A stretch of 64,000 nt of DNA, from contig NZ_JAUSZM010000003.1 of assembly GCF_030817655.1 (NCBI RefSeq), positions 10,478,001-10,542,000 of the forward strand, written 5' to 3'. The translations under genes were made by a program, and so were the position numbers. Below, piece by piece: positions 9,363-17,544 of the stretch (its first letter is position 1; each line of letters opens with the position of its first letter). The stretch is from Streptomyces sp. V4I2 (lineage in GTDB: Bacteria > Actinomycetota > Actinomycetes > Streptomycetales > Streptomycetaceae). The notes below the pieces were generated by a model. The model saw only the letters and a program-made list of their open reading frames with translations, had not been told where the DNA came from and searched no databases.

Positions 9363-10277
9363 TCACCCTCCCGCCGCTGCTGCCGCCACCACAGCCCTGG
9401 CAGCCGGTTCTGCGCGCTCGGCCAGCTGCCTTGCCGGGCCGAGGTGGCGCACCAGGTCAGGGAAGGAAGGCAGCCGGTCGTCCCACTCCAGCAGGGTGGA
9501 GACCGGACCGCTGCGCGCCAGCACCGCGGCGTACAGGTCCCACACGGGAGGCGTGACGGGCCCGTCGTGGGTGTCCACCAGGTGGGTGCCGGCGTCGGTG
9601 TGACCGGCCAGGTGGATCTGCACCACGCGGTCCAGCGGCAGCGCCGCCAGGTAGGCGTGCGGGTCGGTGCCGTGATTGACCGCCGAGACGTAGAGGTTGT
9701 TCACATCGAGCAGCAGCGCGCAGTCCGCCTCGGTGACCAGCCGTGCGACGAACTCCTCCTCCGGCATCGTGGAGGCGGTGAAGCCCACATACGAGCTGGG
9801 GTTCTCCAGCACCAGCGGGCGCTCCAGGACGTCCTGGACCATCCGCACCCGCTCGGCCATATGGGCCAGGGCCTCCTCGGTGAAAGGGACCGGCAGCAGG
9901 TCGTGGGTGTTGACCCCGGCCACCCCGGTCCAGCAGATGTGATCAGACACCCACGCGGCACCGACAGCGTTCGCCAGACGCCGCAACCGGGCCAGATAGT
10001 CGAGATCCAGTGGATCGACACTGCCGATGGACATCGACACCCCGTGCAGCACCACCGGGTACCGCTCAGCCACCCCGTCCAGCACATGACGCGGAAAGCC
10101 GCCGGAGTCCAGGTAGTTCTCGCTGATCACCTCCAGCCAGTCCACACCCAGCCCGCCGTCCAGGTGATCCAGGACCCACCCGTGATGCGGAGCCCGCAGA
10201 CCGACCCCGAACCCCAAAGCGGGAAGCGCGAAGCGGGAGATCGAGGAAATGCCCCCGCTGCCGGGCAGTGATGTCAC
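9363..10277 (-). CDS. DUF692 multinuclear non-heme iron oxidase (MbnB/BufB family)
   Basis: The chosen start is GTG 10277, whose GTGA overlaps the TGA of the upstream Cys-rich gene, giving 304 aa. The usual length is about 280-300. Family landmarks are LGFGVGLRAPHH, WLEVISENY (Glu 49/53), VVLHGVSMSIGS (His 78), VSDHICW (Asp 112/His 113), VLENPSSY (Glu 158), LLDVNNLYVSAVNHG (Asp 191, Asn 193/194), VQIHLAGH (His 222/226) and LLEWDDRLP (Glu 264). These residues form the TIM-barrel di/tri-iron site in MbnB-type enzymes. Such enzymes oxidise cysteines of ribosomal peptides to oxazolone or thiooxazole-type groups. The Cys-rich product encoded immediately upstream is the obvious substrate. Confidence 0.93.
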   Translation of the reverse strand: MTSLPGSGGISSISRFALPALGFGVGLRAPHHGWVLDHLDGGLGVDWLEVISENYLDSGGFPRHVLDGVAERYPVVLHGVSMSIGSVDPLDLDYLARLRRLANAVGAAWVSDHICWTGVAGVNTHDLLPVPFTEEALAHMAERVRMVQDVLERPLVLENPSSYVGFTASTMPEEEFVARLVTEADCALLLDVNNLYVSAVNHGTDPHAYLAALPLDRVVQIHLAGHTDAGTHLVDTHDGPVTPPVWDLYAAVLARSGPVSTLLEWDDRLPSFPDLVRHLGPARQLAERAEPAARAVVAAAAAGG

Positions 10278-10915
10278 GAAGCAGCCCCGTCCGGCCCGGA
10301 CGTCACTGCCGCACTCTGCCGCGCTGCGCCGTCCTGCAGCCTGCGCTTCTGCTTGTCCTGCTCCGTCACTTCGTACGGCGGGACAAGATCGTCCGGGTAG
10401 CCCTCGCCCGGAGCGGGACCGAACGGGATCCCGGCCTCGTACATCCTGGCTTCGAACAGCTGCCGGGCCAGCTTCCACACGCTCTTGCCCTTCAGCGGGC
10501 CTCCGGCGAACACCCGGCTGACGTTGATCGGGCTCGCGCAACTTCCGTTCTCGCGACAAGCCTGCGTACCCGGCCTGGCCAGCTCCGCGTCCGGCCCGGT
10601 GTAGCCGCACCCGCCCTGCCCCCGGCACTCGTTCGCACCGTGGCACACATGCAGCACCGTCGCACACCGGCCCATGCCCGCCATCGGTGCTGCGCCGTCC
10701 CGGTCATGCCCCTTGCAGGCGTTCAAACCCATGCAGACATGCAGCTCGGTGATCTTCTGCAGCTCCGCCGCCCCAGCGCGCGGCCCGCCCGACTCACTCG
10801 CCATCCGCCGCTGAGCACGGCCCAGCGTTCCGCCGGCTCGCACCGCCTCGATCGTCTCCAGGACCGCCGGATCATGCGCCACCCGGCCATCACCGTCGCC
10901 ATCACTGCCAGTCAC
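10274..10915 (-). CDS. Cys-rich protein, probable substrate of the DUF692 enzyme
   Basis: The start GTG 10915 follows a strong GGAGGAGGT, and the protein is 213 aa. Eight cysteines lie between residues 61 and 126, in HVCMGLNACKGHDRDG, MGRCATVLHVCHGANECRGQGGCGYTG and QACRENGSCASPIN. The repeated C-x-G-x-N-x-C-[KR]-G pattern with RGQGGC resembles BufA2/HvfA-like low-complexity MNIO substrates, but here it sits inside a larger protein with a charged C-terminal helix (KSVWKLARQLFEARMYEAGIPFGP). No signal peptide is visible, unlike periplasmic bufferins. It heads the operon and overlaps the enzyme gene by 4 nt. The substrate role is inference from context. Confidence 0.8.
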   Translation of the reverse strand: MTGSDGDGDGRVAHDPAVLETIEAVRAGGTLGRAQRRMASESGGPRAGAAELQKITELHVCMGLNACKGHDRDGAAPMAGMGRCATVLHVCHGANECRGQGGCGYTGPDAELARPGTQACRENGSCASPINVSRVFAGGPLKGKSVWKLARQLFEARMYEAGIPFGPAPGEGYPDDLVPPYEVTEQDKQKRRLQDGAARQSAAVTSGPDGAAS

Positions 10916-11154
10916 GGACCTACCTCCTCCATCGAAAACGACCCGACGACGGGCCCCGTGTCGTCCACGTTTGGTTAACGGCGGCGCAGCAACGCCGACC
11001 TGCACATCTCAGCCTCACGGAGACCAGCCAACGACGCGCGGGGAACACCGCCATCGGGGTCAGGCGCCAACCGAAGCCCTGGGGGCCGGCACGGGATCTG
11101 CACGGCTGCACTTGGTGGCGGCCCTGCTGCGGCCGGACTCCCGGGGCAGAACAC
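10916..11154. other. Intergenic, upstream of the DUF692 operon
   Basis: About 240 bases without a credible gene. It must contain the promoter of the minus-strand operon; the TTGGTTAAC around 10969 on the plus strand is the only AT-rich spot. No clear promoter can be named. Confidence 0.4.
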
Positions 11155-11440
11155 CTAGCCCTCGGCGGTGAGGTGGGCGTCCACGGCGACGACACCGTCG
11201 ACGCCCTGGCAGAGGCCCACGACCACCGGGACGAGACGCGGTTCCGGGACGTGACCCCGCAAGGTGACGTCCCCGTCCCGGACCTCGACCGCGACAGTGC
11301 CCTCGTTCAGGCCGAGGATGCGCCCCAGGACGTCCTGCTCGACCTCGCCGCGGATCTCGACGTCGGAGCGGATGAAGGCGTCGAGCAGGTCGCTGCGGCT
11401 GACGATGCCGGTGAGGAGCCCGTCGTTGCCGGCCAGTGCT
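11155..11440 (-). pseudogene. C-terminal remnant of a second CBS-BON gene
   Basis: From NDGLLTGIVSRSDLL to the stop at 11155 the translation differs from the 5114-5758 protein by only a handful of residues (T to S, D to N, V to D, and the last few). It covers the end of CBS2 and the whole BON domain. Upstream of about 11440 the similarity ends abruptly at the ISKra4 transposase remnant, so the first two thirds were removed. Confidence 0.85.
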
Positions 11441-12350
11441 CCCCGGCCATCTGCGGGAGGCGACGCGCAAGGCCGCCGAACGGGCGACCCGCACCTTCCG
11501 CACCCGTCTGTCCGCCGGGGAGAAGACGGGTCGCAAGCGGATGGCGACCCTGGCGGTGGTGCATGACGCGGACCCGGCACCGCGCAGGCCGCATGACATC
11601 ATCGCCCCGCCCGGCGGCCGCGCCACGGGCCGCATCCCGAGAAAGGGGCCCAAAGCCCGCGCGAAGTGGCTCACCGCTTCCGTCGAACACGACGCGGACC
11701 AGGTGATTGCCACCGCGTTCGACGAGGCAGAAGCCCGTGACCCGCAGCACCAGCGATGCTGGGTGGTGCTGGTCGACGGCGCCGCCCACCAACTGGAGTT
11801 GATCCAGAAGGAGGCCGACCGCCGGGCGGTCACGATCCATATCGTCCTCGACATCGTGCACGTCATCGAGAAGCTGTGGGCGAGCGCACGGTGTTTCCAC
11901 ACCGCCGCCGATCCCGCCGCCGAGACCTGGGTCGGCTTCAAAGCCGCCCGGATCCTGGCCGGCGACGCATCGGGCGCCGTCCGCGACCTGCGCGGCGAAG
12001 CCGCACGCGGCCACCTCACCCACGAACAACGCATCACGATCGACAAGACCTGCCGCTACCTGGAGAACAACGCCGCCTTCGTGCACTACGACCAGGCCCT
12101 CGAAGCCGGCTGGCCCATCGCCAGCGGCATCGTCGAAGGAGCCGCACGCCATCTGGTGGCCGACCGCCTCGACATCACCGGCAGCAGATGGAGCGTTCCC
12201 GGCGCCGAAGCCGTACTCACCCTCCGTGCCCTCATCAGCAACGGCGACTTCCCGCAATATTGGACCTTCCACACCCAGCGGGAACGCGAACGCCTCCATC
12301 CCCACCACGACCAGCACAACTACGAACTCAGAGGGCGGTACGAGAGTTGA
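11441..12350 (+). pseudogene. ISKra4-family transposase, 5'-truncated
   Basis: About 300 residues of an ISKra4-type transposase remain: LREATRKAAERATRTFRTRL, VLVDGAAHQLELIQ with a catalytic-type Asp, IHIVLDIVHVIEKLW with a further acidic residue, and a C-terminal IASGIVEGAARHLVADRLDITGSRW. The normal N-terminal zinc-finger portion is missing, and the first bases of the frame belong to the CBS-BON remnant. The junction near 11440 therefore marks a deletion that joined an IS interior to a chromosomal gene. Confidence 0.85.
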
Positions 12351-12399
12351 TGTCTGTATTGCCCTGTCGGCTGGGGTAGGCGGGCTGGTCGGGCGGCCG

Positions 12400-12840
12400 C
12401 CGGGCGGCTACGGCCGCGGCTGGGTGAACAATCACTGCTCGGTCTCGACCAGGATGCCGCGCGCGGTCAGCCGCTTGAGTTTCAGGTCACATACATGCCG
12501 CTAGACGATACGGGCATCATTCCAGGTCATCAGTACTGGGGTATGAAGGTCGTGCCACTAGGCGATTTCAGGTTTTCGCACCAGGCTCAACCGCCTGACC
12601 TGCATCGATGCCCTGCCGCACACCCGAGAACCCCGCTCAACTGTGGAACGCAGGCTGCCGTGCCCGTAGCGGGGCGTCGGCCGCGGCGAACATGGCCATG
12701 ATCTGCTGGTAGGCCGGATGGTCCGGCAGCTTGGGGGCCGGCGGTGCGGGCGGTGCCGGATCGGGCAGCTCCAGGAGCGCGGAGTATCGGGCGGAGCCTC
12801 TGCGCGTTGGAAGGCCGATGGTCGAGCGGGCCCGTGTGCC
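12400..12840 (-). pseudogene. Split remnant of the IS5-linked wHTH gene
   Basis: Minus-strand translation near 12640-12790 gives LPDPAPPAPPAPKLPDHPAYQQIMAMFAAADAPLRAR, and near 12410-12490 gives LKLKRLTARGILVETEQ followed by a stop and LFTQPRP. Both pieces align with consecutive parts of the intact gene at 26187-26609. About 145 unrelated bases separate them where the intact gene has some 25 codons. This marks a decayed second copy of the same mobile unit. Confidence 0.7.
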
Positions 12841-12857
12841 TTCCATGGGCGCCGTGC

Positions 12858-13178
12858 CTATGTCGAGCGGGTCAGGGCGACTCGGACCCTTCGGCAGGCC
12901 CTCGTGATGGAGTGGCCTCGTGTCCCGTCGGAGTGCTCGCGAAGGAGAACCGTGGGATCGGAGCGCCGGGTGAGTTGTCGTAGCTTGGTGCGACTGCTGT
13001 GCTCGACGAGGATCGGCACGTAGTTGGGGATACGAGCGTTGCTGAGCGGCTGGTAGCAGTCCTGCACCACATCCCGCACGATTGCAGCCGTCAACAGGTT
13101 GGCGTAGGAGGTCGTCAGCCGGTCCGTCAGTTCCTGAATAGTGTCAGGTACCGCAGCTTCGGCCGTGTTCGCGCCCAT
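12858..13178 (-). CDS. Three-helix bundle dimerization domain protein
   Basis: This 106-aa protein starts at ATG 13178, with GAGGAG eight bases upstream. The core VPDTIQELTDRLTTSYANLL ... VRDVVQDCYQPLSNARIPNYVPILVEHSSRTKLRQL has the spacing of the small actinobacterial three-helix-bundle dimerization family, whose function is unknown. The basic tail after residue 80 (VLLREHSDG ... RRVRVALTRST) does not look family-like and may be read-through after a frameshift. Confidence 0.65.
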   Translation of the reverse strand: MGANTAEAAVPDTIQELTDRLTTSYANLLTAAIVRDVVQDCYQPLSNARIPNYVPILVEHSSRTKLRQLTRRSDPTVLLREHSDGTRGHSITRACRRVRVALTRST

Positions 13179-13541
13179 GGGGCGCTCCTCACTGTCGCAG
13201 ATGGCCGACTGCGGCATCCGATCAGGATCCGGGTGCTCGGTGGCGGCCTGTCCGCTTCCCATGCTTGTACGGATCGTGTCCGTGGAACGGGCTCACCAGA
13301 TCTGTTGTTGAGCTCGACATGTCGGTTCGGTCGATCTGTGGGCTGGGCGGCCGAGGGGGTTCGCGGTAGCAGCAGTCCCGGTTGCCTCGTTCGCAGCGTC
13401 CGCAGGTCGGCGACGGGGCGTCGGCGCCGGCTCCGGCGCGGGATTTACGCGACTGACCTGCGCTGTCCGGGGCACCCGGCAGGCCGCGACGCAGCCACCG
13501 GGATCACGTGTGGTTCGTCGTCCACCGGTAGGGGGAGACAG
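13179..13541. other. Gene-free stretch
   Basis: About 360 bases with only overlapping out-of-frame reading frames of arginine-rich composition. It lies between divergent genes, so promoters for both are expected; none can be assigned. Confidence 0.4.
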
Positions 13542-13724
13542 ATGCTTGCATTCGTGGTCGCCGCACTCTTCGTCATCGCCTTCATCATCCGTGTCACCGA
13601 GACGTCGACCGAGGTGATCTTCAGTCCGACGAGTCTCATGCTTGCCGGGCTTGCTTTCCTCGCTGTGCACTCGGCCGGCGTGGGGTCAGGCTGGTCCACC
13701 CGGAGAAGCGGAAGTCGACGCTGA
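13542..13724 (+). CDS. Small membrane protein
   Basis: A 60-aa protein with GGGGGAGA just before its ATG. It has two hydrophobic segments, MLAFVVAALFVIAFII and SPTSLMLAGLAFLAVHSAG, and a basic tail GSGWSTRRSGSRR. It is one of several tiny membrane proteins in this island; no family function is known. Confidence 0.65.
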   Translation: MLAFVVAALFVIAFIIRVTETSTEVIFSPTSLMLAGLAFLAVHSAGVGSGWSTRRSGSRR

Positions 13725-13900
13725 GCAAAGCGACGTGTTCCATCCTCTCGCCGACGAATCCGAACGGGGAGCCGCCGCGAATTACCCACCAGCCGGGCCG
13801 AGTCGCGCCCGGATCAGGTGATCACCGCCTGCAGTCGGTGCCTGTCCCTGTGCCGCGGAGGAGCGATGGGGCGGAGTCCTTGTCCCTGGTCGCCTCGCGA

Positions 13901-14395
13901 CTAGAGCACGCGGTCCTCGCTGGGCTGCGGCGTGTCCTCGTCCGGCAAGCGCACGTCGTTGACGGCGATGTTCACCTCGACGACTTCCAGGCCCGTCATC
14001 CGTTCCACCGCGGCGATCACGTTCTCGCGGACCTCTGCGGCGACGACGGTGATGCTCACCCCGTATTCGACGACGACCTGGAGGTCGATGGCGGTCTGTT
14101 TCTCACCTACCTCGACCTTGACGCCGCGTCCCGCGCTCGCGTGGCCGCCCGGGACCCGATCGCGCACGGCGCCCATGCTGCGAGTGAATCCGCCGCCCAG
14201 TGCGTCGATTCCGGGGACCTCCCGTGCGGCGATCCCTGCGATCTTCTCCACCACCCCGTCCGCGATGGCCGTCCGGCCGCGGGTCCCCGGCGGTTCCTGA
14301 GGCCCGGGCCGTGCGGTCTGAAGCATCGTGCCCACGCCGATGCTCGGCTCATCGGGATCGGGGTTCTGCAGGGTTGAACCGTTCGACTCCGTCAT
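13901..14395 (-). CDS. Asp23/Gls24 family envelope stress protein
   Basis: Start ATG 14395 behind GAGGAGGTGG gives 164 aa. An acidic N-terminal tail precedes the Asp23/Gls24 (DUF322) domain: RTAIADGVVEKIAGIAAREVPGIDALGGG, GVKVEVGEKQTAIDLQVVVEYGVSI, VAAEVRENVIAAVERMTGLEVVEVNIAVNDV. In firmicutes the family is membrane-associated and under SigB-type general stress control. Here it lies in an island with a SigF-type sigma factor and STAS/ANTAR regulators, which supports a stress role. Confidence 0.92.
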   Translation of the reverse strand: MTESNGSTLQNPDPDEPSIGVGTMLQTARPGPQEPPGTRGRTAIADGVVEKIAGIAAREVPGIDALGGGFTRSMGAVRDRVPGGHASAGRGVKVEVGEKQTAIDLQVVVEYGVSITVVAAEVRENVIAAVERMTGLEVVEVNIAVNDVRLPDEDTPQPSEDRVL

Positions 14396-14838
14396 GCGAA
14401 GCCACCTCCTCGGGCAGTCGACGGACTGCCATGCCTGAGCGGCCGTTCGCCGCCGCTTTCGCGCTGCCTGTCCAAGTACCGTGCAGGGCACCGGACATGC
14501 GCGCGCCACCGCGCTTCAACACCGTCCACATTCTGAGACTGAGCGGCTTCGGACCACCTGTCGCACCGTGCGAGGACTACGCTGCCCAACAGGCGTCCCA
14601 GACCCCGGCGGCTTGTCGTTTCGCGACGCAGATGGCTGCGGGGAGCGGACTTCTCGTCCGTCACCCGGCGCATCCCTGGAGGGAACCGGGTGGGTCCCCT
14701 GTCCTGTTGCACAGGCCCTCGGACCGGCCGTCGTTCCACCTCCGCCGAACGTACGCCCCTGTCGGCAGCGCGCCAAGGGGGGCCGGGAAAGCCGGCGTCC
14801 CCATCTCCCTGCCGGATGGTCTTTTGAACCGAGGCGTC
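14396..14838. other. Gene-free divergent region
   Basis: About 440 bases between the Asp23 and STAS genes. No reading frame in it shows a family motif or a sensible start. It should hold the two divergent promoters; nothing more can be supported. Confidence 0.4.
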
Positions 14839-15264
14839 ATGCCCCTCCCACAGCTCACCATCTACCGTCATGACCGCCGGAACCGGACGCTGATCACCCT
14901 GTCCGGTGAGATCGACTTGGAATCGGCACCACTGGTGCGCGCGGCACTGGCGCGGTGCTTGAGCGACGGCATCCGCATCGTCGATGTCGACCTCACTCCC
15001 GTGACCTTCTGCGACTGCAGCGGCCTCAATACCTTCCTCTACGCCTCGCAGCGGACCACGGAGGCCGGCGGAATCCTGCGACTGCACAATCCGCCACCGG
15101 CAATGGGGCGGATCCTCGACCTCACCGGCTGCGGGTTCCTGCTTCTCGGCCTACCGCTCGGGCATCTGCCACCGTCTCTCGGGGACGTCCCGGCCCCGAC
15201 AGCCCATGCCCTGCCGCAGCGGAGTGTTCCGCTGGTGGCTGTCCTCTCGGGCGATGCGCGGTGA
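14839..15264 (+). CDS. STAS-domain anti-anti-sigma factor
   Basis: A 141-aa protein with a classic STAS core at residues 5-110: LTIYRHDRRNRTLITLSGEIDLESAPLVRAAL, then IVDVDLTPVTFCDCSGLNTFL. The phosphorylatable Ser lies in DCSGLN. Such proteins bind anti-sigma kinases when unphosphorylated and release the sigma factor. It is the first gene of an operon; its TGA overlaps the GTG of the next gene. The SigF-type sigma factor at 20334 is a plausible final target, but no anti-sigma kinase gene is present in the window. Confidence 0.9.
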   Translation: MPLPQLTIYRHDRRNRTLITLSGEIDLESAPLVRAALARCLSDGIRIVDVDLTPVTFCDCSGLNTFLYASQRTTEAGGILRLHNPPPAMGRILDLTGCGFLLLGLPLGHLPPSLGDVPAPTAHALPQRSVPLVAVLSGDAR

Positions 15265-15926
15265 CGGCCCAGCCCAGGCAGGGGCAGCCGCACAAGCCCC
15301 ATGCAGACGAGCCGTCCACCATGGACGCGGTCCGGTTGCGCCGCGTGAACCGCTGGCTGGCGCAGGGCCTGGGCGGGGAGCTGGGGGATCTGTACGTCGA
15401 CTCCCGCGAGACGTCCGCCCCTGAGGCATACCGCAGCCGCAGCCGCCAGGACTTCCTGAACCGTCTCACCGGCGACATCCGGCGGCCGGGGTTCGCCATG
15501 GTGATCGCGGAGACGGACCACCTGATGGGATGCGCCTTCGGATTCCCGGTGGGCAGTGACAGCTTCTGGTGGCTCGGCTTCGACGGAGCACTGCCGCAGA
15601 GCATGGAACAGCTCACCGCGTCCGGCGGCGTCTTCGCGATCACCAGCATCCTGGTCCGCCCGCACCCACAGGACCAGGACGTGGCCCGCCGGTTGCAGGA
15701 GCGGCTGCTGAGCGACCACCAGGCATCCCTCGGCGCCACCTTGGTGGATCAGGACGACCACCCGACCCTCGCGTCGCTCCGCTCCTGGGGATGGCTGGAC
15801 GTCGGAGAAATGTGGCGGCCGGCGGGCCCGACCATGTTCCGTGCGCTGGTATTCCCCCTCGGAGAACGAACCACGGCGCGGCGGGAGGGCCTGGCCCACG
15901 ATGCCTGGACCCGGTGGCCCGGATGA
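15261..15926 (+). CDS. GNAT-like N-acetyltransferase
   Basis: GTG 15261 overlaps the STAS stop by GTGA; the protein is 221 aa. The pattern GFAMVIAETDHLMGCAFGFPVG, then AITSILVRPHPQDQDVARRLQERLL (the acyl-CoA loop position, here without the usual Q/R-x-x-G-x-G/A), ATLVDQDDHPTLASLRSWGW fits a GNAT fold. The weak acyl-CoA loop leaves activity open. It sits between two signalling genes with 4-nt overlaps on both sides, so its product is probably needed with them. Confidence 0.75.
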   Translation: MTAQPRQGQPHKPHADEPSTMDAVRLRRVNRWLAQGLGGELGDLYVDSRETSAPEAYRSRSRQDFLNRLTGDIRRPGFAMVIAETDHLMGCAFGFPVGSDSFWWLGFDGALPQSMEQLTASGGVFAITSILVRPHPQDQDVARRLQERLLSDHQASLGATLVDQDDHPTLASLRSWGWLDVGEMWRPAGPTMFRALVFPLGERTTARREGLAHDAWTRWPG

Positions 15927-16684
15927 GGTCCGACAGCCGCTCGGACCGCATCCAGGTGCTGGTCGCCGAACAGGCGGCCCTCCGTGGTGCCCGGGTCGGC
16001 GTGGTCGATGTGTGCACGGCGGCGGTGGTCGCACTGCCGGTCGGCGGAGCCGGAGTATCAGCGATGTCCCGGACCGCCGCGAGCCACCCGTTGTGCAGCA
16101 CCGACGACATCAGCGAACAACTGGAGGAGCTCCAGCTCACCCTGGGTGAAGGGCCCTGTGTGGACGCCTTCACGCACGGCTCGGCCGTCCTGACGCCCGA
16201 TCTGCTGACCGGCGCACTGCAGGACCGCTGGCCCGTGTTCGCCGACGCGGCACTGGAAGCCGGAGCACGCGCCGTCTTCGCATTCCCCCTACAGATGGGG
16301 GCGATCAGCCCGGGAGTCCTCGACCTGTACGCCGACATCCCCACCGTGCTGGACACGGAGCAGTTGGCCGATGCGCTGGCGTTCGCCGATCTCGCGACGC
16401 TGCTCCTGCTCGATGCGCGGATCGACGAGACGGGCGGACCGGTCGACCGAGCACTGGCAGATCGCGGCTTCGAGGACCTGGGCGGATACCGGGCGGAGAT
16501 CGACCAGGCCACCGGCATCCTCACCGTCCAACTCGGCGTCGGCATCGACGAAGCCTTCGTCCGGCTCCGCGCCTATGCCTACATGCAGGGACACCGGCTC
16601 GCCGACGTGGCCGCCGACGTCGTGGCCCACCGGCTCCGCTTCTCCCCGGACACGGAACCGAGACGGACCGACGAGGAAACCTGA
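15923..16684 (+). CDS. GAF-ANTAR RNA-binding antiterminator
   Basis: ATG 15923 overlaps the preceding TGA. The 253-aa protein has a GAF-type sensory domain (about 10-160; LGEGPCVDAFTHGSAVLTPDL, VFAFPLQMGAISPGVLDLY). It ends with an ANTAR three-helix domain (EIDQATGILTVQLGVGIDEAFVRLRAYAYMQGHRLADVAADVV). ANTAR domains bind paired RNA hairpins to prevent termination. The third gene of the STAS-GNAT-ANTAR operon. Confidence 0.92.
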   Translation: MRSDSRSDRIQVLVAEQAALRGARVGVVDVCTAAVVALPVGGAGVSAMSRTAASHPLCSTDDISEQLEELQLTLGEGPCVDAFTHGSAVLTPDLLTGALQDRWPVFADAALEAGARAVFAFPLQMGAISPGVLDLYADIPTVLDTEQLADALAFADLATLLLLDARIDETGGPVDRALADRGFEDLGGYRAEIDQATGILTVQLGVGIDEAFVRLRAYAYMQGHRLADVAADVVAHRLRFSPDTEPRRTDEET

Positions 16685-16768
16685 CGCACTGGTGCCATCC
16701 GACGAACGTGCTGTGCTTCCCGCCCCGTTCCGGCGGGAATAGTCTCAACTCAAAAGAGGGCGCCCACG

Positions 16769-17485
16769 ATGAATCAGCAGCTCCTTGCCAAGACCTTCGT
16801 CGAGCTGGCGGACAACCTGGTCGCCGACTTCGACCTGATCGACTTCCTGCGCCTGCTCACCGACCGCTGCGTCGGCATGCTCGATGCGAGCGCGGCCGGG
16901 GTGCTGCTCGCCGACCGGGACGGCAAACTCCGCGTCATGGCCGCCTCCGACGAACGGGTACGCCTCCTTGAGCTCTTCCAGCTCCAGAACGACGAGGGCC
17001 CCTGCCTCGAATGCTTCCGCACCGGCACACAGGTGGCAGTCCCCGACCTGACCCGGGAGGTCGACCGCTGGCCGCACTTCGTCACGGCGGCCCACCGCAG
17101 CGGCTTCGGGGCCGTCCATGCCCTGCCCATGCGTCTGCGGGACGAGGTCGTCGGCGCCCTGAACCTCTTCCACGCCACCCCCGGCCCCTTCGACCCGGTC
17201 GGCACACTCATCGCCCAGGCCCTGGCCGACGTCGCCACCATCAGCCTCCTGCAACAACGCACCACCCACCGCAGCACCGTCCTCAACGAACAGCTGCAGA
17301 CCGCGCTCAACAGCCGCGTACTGATCGAACAGGCCAAGGGCAAACTCGCCGAACGCCAGAACATCGACATGGAGCAGGCTTTCACCACCCTGCGCGGCTA
17401 CGCCCGTGCGCACAACCGGCGCCTGTCCGATCTGGCCCGCGCCTTCATCGACAACTCCGAACCCCTCCCCGGCCTGGTGGCCTGA
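16769..17485 (+). CDS. GAF-ANTAR RNA-binding antiterminator
   Basis: A 238-aa paralogue of the preceding gene, starting 84 nt downstream. The GAF domain spans about 15-165 (DRCVGMLDASAAGVLLADRDGKLRVMAAS, QNDEGPCLECFRTGTQVAVPDL, VVGALNLFHATPGPF). The ANTAR domain is at about 180-230 (RVLIEQAKGKLAERQNIDMEQAFTTLRGYARAHNRRLSDLA). This is the common cytosolic light/redox/ligand-sensing architecture of actinobacteria; the ligand is unknown. Confidence 0.93.
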   Translation: MNQQLLAKTFVELADNLVADFDLIDFLRLLTDRCVGMLDASAAGVLLADRDGKLRVMAASDERVRLLELFQLQNDEGPCLECFRTGTQVAVPDLTREVDRWPHFVTAAHRSGFGAVHALPMRLRDEVVGALNLFHATPGPFDPVGTLIAQALADVATISLLQQRTTHRSTVLNEQLQTALNSRVLIEQAKGKLAERQNIDMEQAFTTLRGYARAHNRRLSDLARAFIDNSEPLPGLVA

Positions 17486-17544
17486 CACCGCCGCCGAGGC
17501 GGTGACCGCACGCAGCTGCCCCAGCACGAAGAACCACGCTCGGA

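Noticed and set aside
9363..10667. Longer start for the DUF692 gene
   Set aside because: The extra 130 residues are antiparallel-frame reading of the Cys-rich gene; GTG 10277 overlaps that gene's stop and gives the usual family length.
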